A stretch of DNA of 64,000 nt. Source: Paenibacillus sp. Soil787. GTDB taxonomy: Bacteria; Bacillota; Bacilli; Paenibacillales; NBRC-103111. The stretch lies in the NCBI RefSeq assembly GCF_001429545.1, contig NZ_LMSP01000001.1, positions 154,774-218,773 on the forward strand, written 5' to 3'. The translations under genes and the position numbers were made by a program. Positions 42,884-50,941 of the stretch are shown here, piece after piece (positions within the stretch are counted from its first letter, which is position 1; every line of letters begins with the position of its first letter). A model generated the notes under the pieces. That model was not told the DNA's origin. It searched no databases and worked only from the letters and a program-made list of their open reading frames with translations.

Positions 42884-42945
42884 AGTCTCCATATCGAATA
42901 TAGTCAGGACGAACGTACAACCATAAATTGGGGGAAGAAGTCATA

Positions 42946-43596
42946 ATGAAACTTGAGAAAAACAATAAGCTTGTCATGATTGGTGATTCCGTTACGGATT
43001 GCGAACGATCAAGACCGATTGGCGAAGGATTATTCGGAGCTTTAGGTAAAGGCTACGTTTCTATCATAGACGGGCTGATCAATGCAACGTATCCAGAGCT
43101 TCAAATTCGGACTGTTAATGTGGGTACCAGCGGCAATACGGTGCTTGATCTCCAAGACAGATGGCAAACGGATGTCATCGATTTGAAGCCGGATTGGTTG
43201 TCTATCATGATCGGTATTAATGACGTATGGAGGCATTTTGATGTACCGCATCAAAAGGAAAACCAAGTGGGCATTGAGACTTATGAAAAGACGTTAAGAG
43301 AGTTAGTCGAACAGACACGTCCTCTTGTCAAAGGGCTTGTATTGATGACACCCTTTTACATAGAGCCGAATCCGCAAGATGCCATGCGTGCCAAAATGGA
43401 TCAATACGGGGCAGTCGTGAAACAGATAGCCGAAGAAACGGGTTCCCTTTTCGTGAATACGCAAGCTGCTTTCGAACCTGTTCTCCAGGCTTACTACCCT
43501 GCATACATAGCATGGGATCGTGTACATCCGAACAACGTCGGACATACCATTTTAGCTAAAGCTTTTCTAAAAGCTATTGATTTTACTTGGAAATAA
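42946..43596 (+). CDS. SGNH/GDSL hydrolase
   Basis: A 216-residue cytoplasmic esterase of the SGNH fold: block I MIGDSVTDCERS (catalytic Ser ~16), block II VGTSGNTVLDL (~61), block III GINDVW (Asn ~92) and block V DRVHPNNVGH (Asp and His ~195). Related enzymes deacetylate xylo-oligosaccharides or other carbohydrate esters. GGGGGAAGAAGTCATA precedes ATG 42946; the longer frame lacks a ribosome binding site. A terminator follows immediately. Confidence 0.85.
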   Translation: MKLEKNNKLVMIGDSVTDCERSRPIGEGLFGALGKGYVSIIDGLINATYPELQIRTVNVGTSGNTVLDLQDRWQTDVIDLKPDWLSIMIGINDVWRHFDVPHQKENQVGIETYEKTLRELVEQTRPLVKGLVLMTPFYIEPNPQDAMRAKMDQYGAVVKQIAEETGSLFVNTQAAFEPVLQAYYPAYIAWDRVHPNNVGHTILAKAFLKAIDFTWK

Positions 43597-43601
43597 AGCG
43601 T

Positions 43602-43643
43602 AAAGCCTTAGACCTCTGGATTCAGCGGTCTAAGGCTTTTTTT
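43602..43643. terminator. Bidirectional terminator
   Basis: AAAGCCTTAGACC and GGTCTAAGGCTTT arms, T-run on the + strand; it touches the stop of the convergent gene. Confidence 0.8.
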
Positions 43644-44592
43644 AAGGGAAAATATGTCCTAGCTTTAGAGCATTATCTAACAGCACGTAACGTGATCCAA
43701 CATGGTCTAAAGTCAGGTAGGAATCCCCATCTGCCCATTGTTGATAACCAAGAATAGCGAGCGGCAGCGTGACTTGACCATTATAGAGCTCAGTGACATA
43801 GGTTAACTTAGCTTGAGTGTTTAAAGCCTTTTGAAGTTCGCTCAGTTTGGTCACTTGAATAGGCTTTCCTTGGACCCATGGGAGTCGATCATAAGGATCA
43901 AAGGCGGGAAATAACGCCGTTTGAGCTTTGCTCGACAGATTGGTTGCTTCTGGCCGATCCTCTGTAATCCTCGGGGCAGGGTCCTCTTTGAGCGGAAGCA
44001 GCTCTCCGGATTTGGCATCCAAATAGTACGTTTGGTCTTGCAAACTTACTTTCCATACAGCGGTTAGCTGGTCCATGTAAAGCCGATCTAAAATAATCGC
44101 ATCATTTTGAACAAAATCGGAGTAAGAAGTAGTAGTTGGAATTAGTTCCTGCTGTACCAAAGAACGATACAGCGTGGTCAAGCTGAATAGCGGATTGTTG
44201 CCAGTTCCGTATTCGGTTAATCGGAAGGAGCCTTTGTCCGTGGCATGTACGATCATGTAGCCAACATCCTGTCCATGATCGGTGAGGATAACTACCCAAC
44301 CATGTGTGCCTGGCCCGAGTGGGTAACTGTTCCATGTTGCTGTCTCCCAGCTTTCAAACCCCGATTCCCGAGCGAGAGTTGTTCGCCAAGTGTTGATCGT
44401 AGCGGTCAAAGTGGATTCACTCCGCAATTCTGGTAATGGCTTCGTCGTTGTGTTACTAGCTATCGTTTCCCTTGCTGACTGCGTGTAGCTTGTCCGTTCT
44501 ACGGAGTCGCCTGCAGAGGTGTGGAGTGGTATGAATAATAAACTGCCCATACTAATAATGCAGGCCGCCGTCCATGTTGTCCACAATTTCAT
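43642..44592 (-). CDS. Secreted protein of unknown function
   Basis: A 316-residue protein with a Sec signal peptide (MKLWTTWTAACIISMGSLLF, cleavage probably after HTSA) and a hydrophilic Thr/Ser-rich N-terminal region. The middle part (YYLDAKSGELLPLKED) has the look of a PepSY/YpeB-type module. It would be secreted or wall-associated. AGGTGAACGAGG precedes the ATG. No enzymatic motif is seen. Confidence 0.6.
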   Translation of the reverse strand: MKLWTTWTAACIISMGSLLFIPLHTSAGDSVERTSYTQSARETIASNTTTKPLPELRSESTLTATINTWRTTLARESGFESWETATWNSYPLGPGTHGWVVILTDHGQDVGYMIVHATDKGSFRLTEYGTGNNPLFSLTTLYRSLVQQELIPTTTSYSDFVQNDAIILDRLYMDQLTAVWKVSLQDQTYYLDAKSGELLPLKEDPAPRITEDRPEATNLSSKAQTALFPAFDPYDRLPWVQGKPIQVTKLSELQKALNTQAKLTYVTELYNGQVTLPLAILGYQQWADGDSYLTLDHVGSRYVLLDNALKLGHIFP

Positions 44593-44716
44593 CCTCGTTC
44601 ACCTACCTATCGTTATCCTCTAGTGGTATGAACCTATTAATCTATTGTAATTCTTATGCCTTAAAAAGATTGTTAGAACCTGTAGTGTTAATTTTGCGAT
44701 GTTTTAGCGACTGACG

Positions 44717-45745
44717 TCAGTTCCTGGGTGCTCGTCCGGCGTTTAAATGAAACAAACCGCAATTGATGACAGATACGGCAATACGAGGTTTATGCTGCCA
44801 GTCAATTTCTTGCAGGCGGTTGCGGCATTGGGTTTCGATTTCGTCTCTTTTGTCAGGTTCGGCGCTCAGCAAGAGACCGTTGTAATAAGCTTCTACACGA
44901 TTGATTTCGCTGCGGTGCTGCTCGTTAGCTTCATCGGCCCAAGAATGATCATACCTACTAACTTTACGCTCGAGCATCATCTCAAGGGCATTAATAGCTT
45001 TAGGAAGCGAAATCGTGTCAGGTAAAATGTGACTATTCGCAGGAAGCTTCGGAGAGAGGCTCTTGGTAAGCATATGTTTATGAAAATGTTCCCGAATTTC
45101 CCCGCTATTCAGTTGTATAGCGAGAGAGTGAATCTCGCTCCGTTTGCGGTCGCAAGCTAGCTCTACCTTGTAATTCACGCAGAACCAGGTGTCATAGACA
45201 AGCGCAGCGTGATAGGTAGCACTCATCGGGAAGGGTTCCTCAAACAAATGAACGAATCGTCCGCGTTCACGGACAATTGTGAACATTTGTTCTAGGCGCC
45301 TACTGCCGAAGGTCACTTCGTCCTGCGGAAGCCGCTGGGAAATGACAGTCGTAGGGACGAAGCCGAAATAGCGGCCGAGAATGCTGTCTGAGTTTCCATC
45401 GGGTGGCTGGGGAACTTGGATCTGGTTCTGGCTCTGACCGTGGCCCTGGCCCTGGCCTTGGCTGGGCGCCCCCACATTAGGTAGGCTTTTGACAGCTGTT
45501 GCGGTGGACTTCGTTTTCGTCTCCAGCTTCATCTGTTCAGGGTCGAAGATGAACTTATAGGTCATCGTTTCGGCAGCAGCCCCTGTTCGTTCAACGAAGC
45601 TCCAATAGTAAGGGCGACCTGTCATCTCTCTATCTGCTTCAGGGGAGAGTTTTGCAGTGACGTAAGCTGGTGATTTCTCTAAAATCGTGCAGTTATAAGC
45701 TTCAAGAAAGCGCATGACGAACGAATGGATGTTGCGTTTATTCAT
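44717..45745 (-). CDS. yqhG: YqhG family protein
   Basis: A 342-residue protein matching YqhG at its N-terminus (NIHSFVMRFLEAYNCTILEK) and centre (YFGFVPTTVISQRLPQDEVT). It is longer than the ~260-residue form I remember; part of the extra length is a low-complexity Gln/Gly/Asn/Pro-rich insertion at ~95-120. It lies directly after the helicase yqhH, with ATGA overlap (45742-45745), so the two are translationally coupled. The function is unknown. Confidence 0.8.
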   Translation of the reverse strand: MNKRNIHSFVMRFLEAYNCTILEKSPAYVTAKLSPEADREMTGRPYYWSFVERTGAAAETMTYKFIFDPEQMKLETKTKSTATAVKSLPNVGAPSQGQGQGHGQSQNQIQVPQPPDGNSDSILGRYFGFVPTTVISQRLPQDEVTFGSRRLEQMFTIVRERGRFVHLFEEPFPMSATYHAALVYDTWFCVNYKVELACDRKRSEIHSLAIQLNSGEIREHFHKHMLTKSLSPKLPANSHILPDTISLPKAINALEMMLERKVSRYDHSWADEANEQHRSEINRVEAYYNGLLLSAEPDKRDEIETQCRNRLQEIDWQHKPRIAVSVINCGLFHLNAGRAPRN

Positions 45746-47532
45746 GGCCTTACCTCGATGTTTTGCGTGCCGTAAGCGGCATCAAGAATGCCTTGGAAGG
45801 CTGCCCCGTATACGGGATTTTGTTCAATTTCCGATTTGACCTCGGTAAACGAATGACCTAGCTCATCGATCTTTCTGCGTATATCTTCACTTGAGCCAGC
45901 CTCCATGACCATGCGGAATAAGGATGTTTCGAGTGAGCCTTTTTTCTCGATTTTCTCGAGGATGGTATCAAGTTGACCGATAACCAGCTCAAACATATTG
46001 ATTTTCTCGTGCAGCAAAGAAAGAATATGCTCTTCAATCGTGTTTCGGGTAGAAAGGTTATAGATGTTGACATCATGCGTTTGTCCAAGTCGATGCACAC
46101 GGCCAATTCGCTGTTCAACACGCATGGGGTTCCAAGGCAGATCGAAATTAATCATGTTATGGCAAAACTGTAGATTAATCCCCTCGCCGCCAGCCTCTGT
46201 TGCGACAAGGACTTGTACCCGATTACGGAATAAATCCATCATCCAATCTTTTTTACCGCGATTCATACCGCCTCTGTAGGGGACAGCTGTTATTTTATGC
46301 TCCTTCAAATAATTGAGCAGATACTCTTGGGAAGCGCGATATTCGGTGAAAATGATGACTTTATCATTAATTTCTTGTATGAGCTTCATCGTGGTCTCTG
46401 CTTTGGTGTTCGCTTTGATACTGCGAATCAGCTCAACAAGCTCCCATATTTTGGCGCGCTGCGGCGAGTCCTCGGCTGTTTTCTTGAACAAATTGACGAG
46501 CGTGATGAAGACAGCGTCCCGGGAACTGCAGACTTCGCGCTGCAAAGTGATAAGTGAGAGCATACTGCTGAGATCACCGGCGCTCTCTTGGTACCTGGTT
46601 CGAACGAAATTCGTTACACCCTCGTAGAGTGCCTGTTCATCATTTGAGAGCGTGAGCGGAATGTTCTTCACAATCCTTTTGGTATAATGAACGCCGCCTT
46701 CGCCGCGACGATTGCGAATCATAACCTTGGATAGCTCCTGTTGAAGCTGACCCTCGTTTTTCGGTATCCTTTTGCCAACCACATAATTGGTTTTGAAGCT
46801 GCTATGAACCCCAAGTTGACCTGGCTTGAGCAGGGTGATGAGATTGAATAGCTCTTTCAAGTCATTCTGCACCGGTGTGGCGGTGAGCAAAAGGCAGTAC
46901 TTTTTACGCAGTTCGTTAACGAAGGTGTAGTTTGTCGTTTTCTTATTTTTGAGCTTGTGGGCCTCGTCGACGATCAGCATGTCATATTCAAGACCCATGA
47001 CAATTTCGCGATGCGGATCACGTTTGGCGGTGTCCATAGAGGCCACAATGACGTCGCTTTGCTTCCACATATAGGCTTTTTTATGAGCAACAGCTGGAAT
47101 GCCGAATTTGCTATTCAATTCCCGGACCCATTGCAGCACAAGAGAAGCGGGTACGAGGATAAGCGTTTTGCGGACTAAGCCGCGGATCATGTATTCTTTT
47201 AAAATCAAACCAGCCTCAATCGTTTTCCCAAGCCCAACTTCATCGGCCAAAATAGCCCGACCCCGCATCTCGTTAAGCACACGTTTCGCCGTATCAATCT
47301 GATGAGCCATAGGTTCAAGCTGCCCTAGATGAACGAGGGACTGCATCTCGTCAAACGTCGAAATAAGCCTCGATTCTTCCGATTCGTAGGCTAGCTGGTA
47401 CAGCGTCCAGTCGTCCCATGGACCACCTCCGCGCACACGATTATCCAGCTCAGTAAACCAGTCCCTCTCAAAGTGCATATCAAGCTGATTATGAATGGGG
47501 CGAATGTTCTCTTGCTGTTCAGGTTGACGCAT
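45742..47532 (-). CDS. yqhH: SNF2-type DEAD/DEAH box helicase YqhH
   Basis: A 596-residue SF2/SNF2 ATPase: GLGKTIEAGLILKEY (Walker A, ~83), VDEAHKLKN (DEAH, ~172), LLTATPVQNDLKEL (motif III, ~212), VIIFTEYRASQEYLLNYL (~410) and RIGRVHRLGQTHDVNIYNLS (motif VI, ~500). It would translocate on nucleic acid or remodel protein-nucleic acid complexes. AAGGAGGGCACATCA precedes the ATG. In B. subtilis yqhH-yqhG lie beside the gcvT operon. Confidence 0.9.
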   Translation of the reverse strand: MRQPEQQENIRPIHNQLDMHFERDWFTELDNRVRGGGPWDDWTLYQLAYESEESRLISTFDEMQSLVHLGQLEPMAHQIDTAKRVLNEMRGRAILADEVGLGKTIEAGLILKEYMIRGLVRKTLILVPASLVLQWVRELNSKFGIPAVAHKKAYMWKQSDVIVASMDTAKRDPHREIVMGLEYDMLIVDEAHKLKNKKTTNYTFVNELRKKYCLLLTATPVQNDLKELFNLITLLKPGQLGVHSSFKTNYVVGKRIPKNEGQLQQELSKVMIRNRRGEGGVHYTKRIVKNIPLTLSNDEQALYEGVTNFVRTRYQESAGDLSSMLSLITLQREVCSSRDAVFITLVNLFKKTAEDSPQRAKIWELVELIRSIKANTKAETTMKLIQEINDKVIIFTEYRASQEYLLNYLKEHKITAVPYRGGMNRGKKDWMMDLFRNRVQVLVATEAGGEGINLQFCHNMINFDLPWNPMRVEQRIGRVHRLGQTHDVNIYNLSTRNTIEEHILSLLHEKINMFELVIGQLDTILEKIEKKGSLETSLFRMVMEAGSSEDIRRKIDELGHSFTEVKSEIEQNPVYGAAFQGILDAAYGTQNIEVRP

Positions 47533-47574
47533 TGATGTGCCCTCCTTAAAGTTTTGCGCAGCAAAACTAACTTC

Positions 47575-47641
47575 GTAAGCATGAGCTGAGTTTTCGTTAG
47601 AAAGCTGACTTTGTAAGCATGAGCTGAGCTTTCGTGAGAAA
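47575..47641. repeat. Two tandem 38 bp repeats
   Basis: GTAAGCATGAGCTGAG(T/C)TTTCGT(T/G)AGAAA occurs at 47575 and 47613. They lie just upstream of yqhH on its 5' side. Confidence 0.7.
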
Positions 47642-47644
47642 ATT

Positions 47645-47812
47645 GAGAAGTCTATATTTCAGACTTCTCAGCAACACTTTAGCTACTTTTACGGCGATGA
47701 GAAGTCCATTTCGGCTCTCTCAGCATATATTTGTCGGTTAACAAGCATCCTTATGGCTCCGAGAAGTCCTTTTTGGACTTCTCAGCAACACTTTGCTGAG
47801 AGAGAACCAGTA
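47645..47812. repeat. Three hairpin units, GAGAAGTC family
   Basis: GAGAAGTCTATATTTCAGAC (47645), GAGAAGTCCATTTCGGCTCT (47699) and GAGAAGTCCTTTTTGGACTT (47761) are each self-complementary (GAGAAGTC/GACTTCTC) and followed by CAGCA...TTT. The interval 47533-48418 contains this set and the next array but no supported gene. Confidence 0.7.
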
Positions 47813-47970
47813 CTGGGTTTTCAGATCCGCCAGCAAATGATTCGAAGCTCACCAGTTTTACGTCGAATACGTGTTAGTATGTCCAGAAGAGGCGCTTTCA
47901 TAACTTTTCCATAGAAGTTGTCGTGAACGGTATCGAAGTTAAAAGTCCACCAAGTGGCGCGAAACCTGAA

Positions 47971-48156
47971 TTGATGTAAAAAGTGCATCAAATTCAGCCT
48001 GTAACAGCGTATTTGAAAGAAATGCTGCAAAAAGTGCAGCTAATCTGGCAATTACTGCTCGTATCGCGCTAGAACTCGGATTTTTGCTGCACAAAATGCA
48101 TGATAATGGCTATTAATTGAAAATAGATGATGATTTGCTGCACATTTTGCATCTAC
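47971..48156. repeat. Four-unit inverted array, TGCAAAAAGTGCA family
   Basis: Forward units TTGATGTAAAAAGTGCATCA (47971) and AATGCTGCAAAAAGTGCAGC (48021); reverse units GATTTTTGCTGCACAAAATG (48079) and TGATTTGCTGCACATTTTGC (48131). Spacing 50, 58 and 52 bp. Same forward-forward-reverse-reverse layout as the GGAAC and CGGACACAG arrays. Confidence 0.7.
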
Positions 48157-48418
48157 TTGTTAGTAATCTGAAGACTCTGAAACCGTAACTATTGATGCTA
48201 CCGCAAAAAGCATCTACAAAACGTCCAATTGCAGCTCCCGTGTGGAGGTTTAATTACTTGGAGTAGCTAGCTCTTGCATTTGGAGTTATTTGTATTCGTT
48301 CTGGATTTCATTAGCAGGCGCGGCTCTCCACCGACTCTAACATCGTAAGTATGTACGATTTTATGATATGATATAGGTTGTCTTCGGATAGCAAAGTGGG
48401 AAAGGGTGACAGAAAGAG

Positions 48419-49258
48419 ATGACGACATGGCGATTTATACATACAGGAGATCGTTCTCCTGCTGAAAATATGGCATTAGATGAAGCAATACTGACCGCTC
48501 ATAGTGAAGGGCTCGTTCCTCCAACGGTTCGTTTCTACGGATGGAATCCGGCAACGCTGTCGATTGGCTACTTTCAAAAGGCATCGGAAGTCGATCAGGA
48601 AGCGGTAGCCAATGAGGGAATTGGCTTCGTGCGTCGGCCAACCGGAGGTAGAGCCGTGCTGCACGACAAGGAATTGACGTACAGCATTATCGTTGCCGAG
48701 GATTATCCGGGCATTCCGCGTAATGTGACAGAAGCCTATCGCGTGCTGAGCGAGGGGCTTTTGCAAGGATTTCGGGCGCTGGGACTGGGCGCAGAAATGG
48801 TGCAGCTCGCGAGTGATGAGGAGAAGGAGAAGTACGCATCCGCCGGATCAGCGGCCTGCTTCGATTCCCCCTCCTGGTATGAACTGGTTGTTGAGGGACG
48901 CAAAGTCGCCGGCAGTGCGCAGGTTCGGCAAAGAAATGTCGTACTGCAGCACGGCTCCATCCTGCTCGACATGGATACAGATCAGCTATTTCGCATGCTG
49001 CGTTTCTCGAACGAGAAGGTTGCGGATCGAATGAAACAGAGTTTTTTGAAGAAAGCTGTGGCTATTAATGAACTGCTTCGGGCGCAAGATAAAGAGGCGG
49101 TGACGCTTAGTCAGGTGGAGGAAGCATTTCGTCGTGAGATCGCGCTGGGGCTTGGCGTGGAGCTAGTTGAGGAATCGTTGACACCTTATGAAATTGAACT
49201 TTCTGAGCAACTTGTACGTGAGAAATATGGTACGGATGAGTGGAATTTGCGTCGTTAA
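48419..49258 (+). CDS. lipM: Octanoyl-[GcvH]:protein N-octanoyltransferase LipM
   Basis: A 279-residue protein of the lipoate ligase/octanoyltransferase fold: SIGYFQKASEVDQEAV (~43), GFVRRPTGGRAVLHDKELTY (~71-90), SAACFDSPSWYELV with the acyl-thioester Cys near 149, and KVAGSAQVRQRNVVLQHGSI (~162). LipM moves octanoyl from ACP to GcvH as the first step of lipoate assembly. GGAAAGGGTGACAGAAAG precedes the ATG. The location near yqhG-yqhH agrees with the B. subtilis yqh region. Confidence 0.9.
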   Translation: MTTWRFIHTGDRSPAENMALDEAILTAHSEGLVPPTVRFYGWNPATLSIGYFQKASEVDQEAVANEGIGFVRRPTGGRAVLHDKELTYSIIVAEDYPGIPRNVTEAYRVLSEGLLQGFRALGLGAEMVQLASDEEKEKYASAGSAACFDSPSWYELVVEGRKVAGSAQVRQRNVVLQHGSILLDMDTDQLFRMLRFSNEKVADRMKQSFLKKAVAINELLRAQDKEAVTLSQVEEAFRREIALGLGVELVEESLTPYEIELSEQLVREKYGTDEWNLRR

Positions 49259-49413
49259 GCGAAAGCGTGAGCGAAAGTGCAAAAAGAGGCTATCCCAAAA
49301 TTTTTATTTAGGGGCATAGAAAATAAAAAATGAGAAGGCAAGATTATTCTTGTCTTCTCATTTTATGTTTATCTGTCGACTGCGAGGGAAAGTAGACCTG
49401 ACTTCTAGTTAGC

Positions 49414-49589
49414 GGAACGTCGATTCTTTATTTCGGGAAATCTGCGCTTGAAATTGAATAAGAGGAACGTGAGTGCTCTATTTGATCAATAGGAACGATC
49501 CGGAAGCAAAAACAATGAAATAACGCATCGACGTTCCTCTTCCTCATGATTTTGGGTGGTTTTCGTCCAATTAACGCATCGACGTTCCC
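49414..49589. repeat. Four-unit inverted array, GGAAC family, copy 3
   Basis: Forward units GGAACGTCGATTCTTTATTT (49414) and GGAACGTGAGTGCTCTATTT (49464); reverse units GAAATAACGCATCGACGTTC (49517) and CAATTAACGCATCGACGTTC (49568). Spacing 50, 53 and 51 bp. 49259-49686 otherwise shows a TTGTCTTCTCATTTT-type hairpin at ~49328-49365 and no gene. Confidence 0.75.
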
Positions 49590-49686
49590 TCAGCAAATTC
49601 TGGTTACCATAGCATTTTACAGTAAAGGGTTAGAGAGGCATAACATCCAAAAATCGCTTTTGGGACATCCTATATCTATTAAAACA

Positions 49687-50517
49687 TTATTGTGCAAAAG
49701 TACGTTCAAACTCATTCTGCAGAGTACGTGTAATCGGACCTGGCGCGCCGGTCCCAATTGCCTTGCCATCGATCTGTAAGATTGGAGTAATTTCCACGGT
49801 AGTTCCTGTGATAAAAGCTTCATCAGAGAGCAGAAGCTGCTCTGTCGTAAAAGGTTCTTCTTTAACAGTGATATTTTGTGAATGAGCTAACCTCAAAACG
49901 ACAGCCCGAGTAATACCATGAAGGATCAAATGATTAGCTGGGTGCGTGTAAAGTACGCCATCCTTGATCATCATCAAATTAGAGGCGCTGCATTCTGTGA
50001 CGGTGCCACTGCGATGCAGCACGACTTCTTGCACCCCGTGATCAAGCGCTGCTTGTTTGGCCATGACATTTGGTAGAAGATTGAGCGTTTTGAGATCACA
50101 TCTCAGCCAGCGGATATCCTCTAATGTGATTGCATTAATGCCATTATGTATTGTAGCAATGGGTCTGCGCACCTCTGTGCAGTAGGCCATCAGAATGGGG
50201 TCGGATTGAGCAGGGAACGGATGTGCCCGGGGAGCTTCGCCTCTAGTAATTTGCATATAAACAGTGCCTTCATTGAGACCATTCTTTTCAATAAGCTGCG
50301 TGAGAATATGACCCATTTTTTCAATAGTAAAAGGCAGTTCTATCCGCACTTCACTTGCGGTTCTTTGGAGCCTCTGCATATGAGGAGCTTGCTCATAAAT
50401 TTTCCCGTTATAAACCCGGAATACTTCATATATCCCATCTCCAAAGTAGTAGCCACGATCATCTGGTGAAAGAAGAATGTCCTTCTTGTTGACGAATTCA
50501 TTTTTAAAGAAATACAT
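49687..50517 (-). CDS. dat: D-amino-acid transaminase
   Basis: A 276-residue fold-type IV PLP enzyme. DDRGYYFGDGIYEVFRVYNG (~19-38) and the Schiff-base Lys in RCDLKTLNLLPNVMAKQAAL (~142) match D-alanine aminotransferase; GTVTECSASNLMMIKDGVLY and TGTTVEITPILQIDGKAIG follow. It interconverts D-alanine and D-glutamate for the cell wall. The start is the second ATG, 9 nt after GAGGAG; the first ATG abuts that Shine-Dalgarno sequence. Confidence 0.9.
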   Translation of the reverse strand: MYFFKNEFVNKKDILLSPDDRGYYFGDGIYEVFRVYNGKIYEQAPHMQRLQRTASEVRIELPFTIEKMGHILTQLIEKNGLNEGTVYMQITRGEAPRAHPFPAQSDPILMAYCTEVRRPIATIHNGINAITLEDIRWLRCDLKTLNLLPNVMAKQAALDHGVQEVVLHRSGTVTECSASNLMMIKDGVLYTHPANHLILHGITRAVVLRLAHSQNITVKEEPFTTEQLLLSDEAFITGTTVEITPILQIDGKAIGTGAPGPITRTLQNEFERTFAQ

Positions 50518-50817
50518 ATCCAACATCTCCTCAAGCGTTTTCTTATGAAAGTAGTACTGAAACCTTTTTCCGTATTTTCCAAAAAGTATTTATCGAACAA
50601 ATGTTCTAAAAAGAAATAAAATGTGTTATCCTATTTATAGGTTAGCAGAGGAATTAACGATCGTCAAAACGAGCTGTATAGCCTATCTCATCTTGCTTGG
50701 TTGAATGATTAAATTTGGTTGTTCTGATCGCGAAAAAGAGAGAATTAGTAAGTAAGGATTAGCTAATATGATTAAGGGCTGTCTTAATAACGAAATTTGG
50801 TTCTTTGGCTATTAGAA

Positions 50818-50866
50818 GATCAATATATAGTGAGGTATAATGAATTTCGCACACCACATATTGTAA
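50818..50866 (+). promoter_or_regulatory. Two candidate NrdR boxes around the nrdJ -10
   Basis: GATCAATATATAGTGA (50818-50833) and ACACCACATATTGTAA (50851-50866) match 11 and 12 of 16 positions of ACACTATATATAGTGT and are separated by 17 bp, close to the usual spacing. TATAAT at 50836-50841 lies between them, so NrdR binding would block the promoter. Confidence 0.6.
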
Positions 50867-50941
50867 TTTTACATAAACTTCATAAAGTAACTTTAATTTT
50901 AGTTGTAGCTGAGTATGTAGCTTATTGGGAGGGAATTATGG

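Noticed and set aside
47821..48030. Minus-strand frame between yqhH and lipM
   Set aside because: Lies across palindromic repeats; no coding features.
50527..50941. Cobalamin riboswitch before nrdJ
   Set aside because: No B12-box-like sequence seen; the region holds NrdR-type boxes instead.
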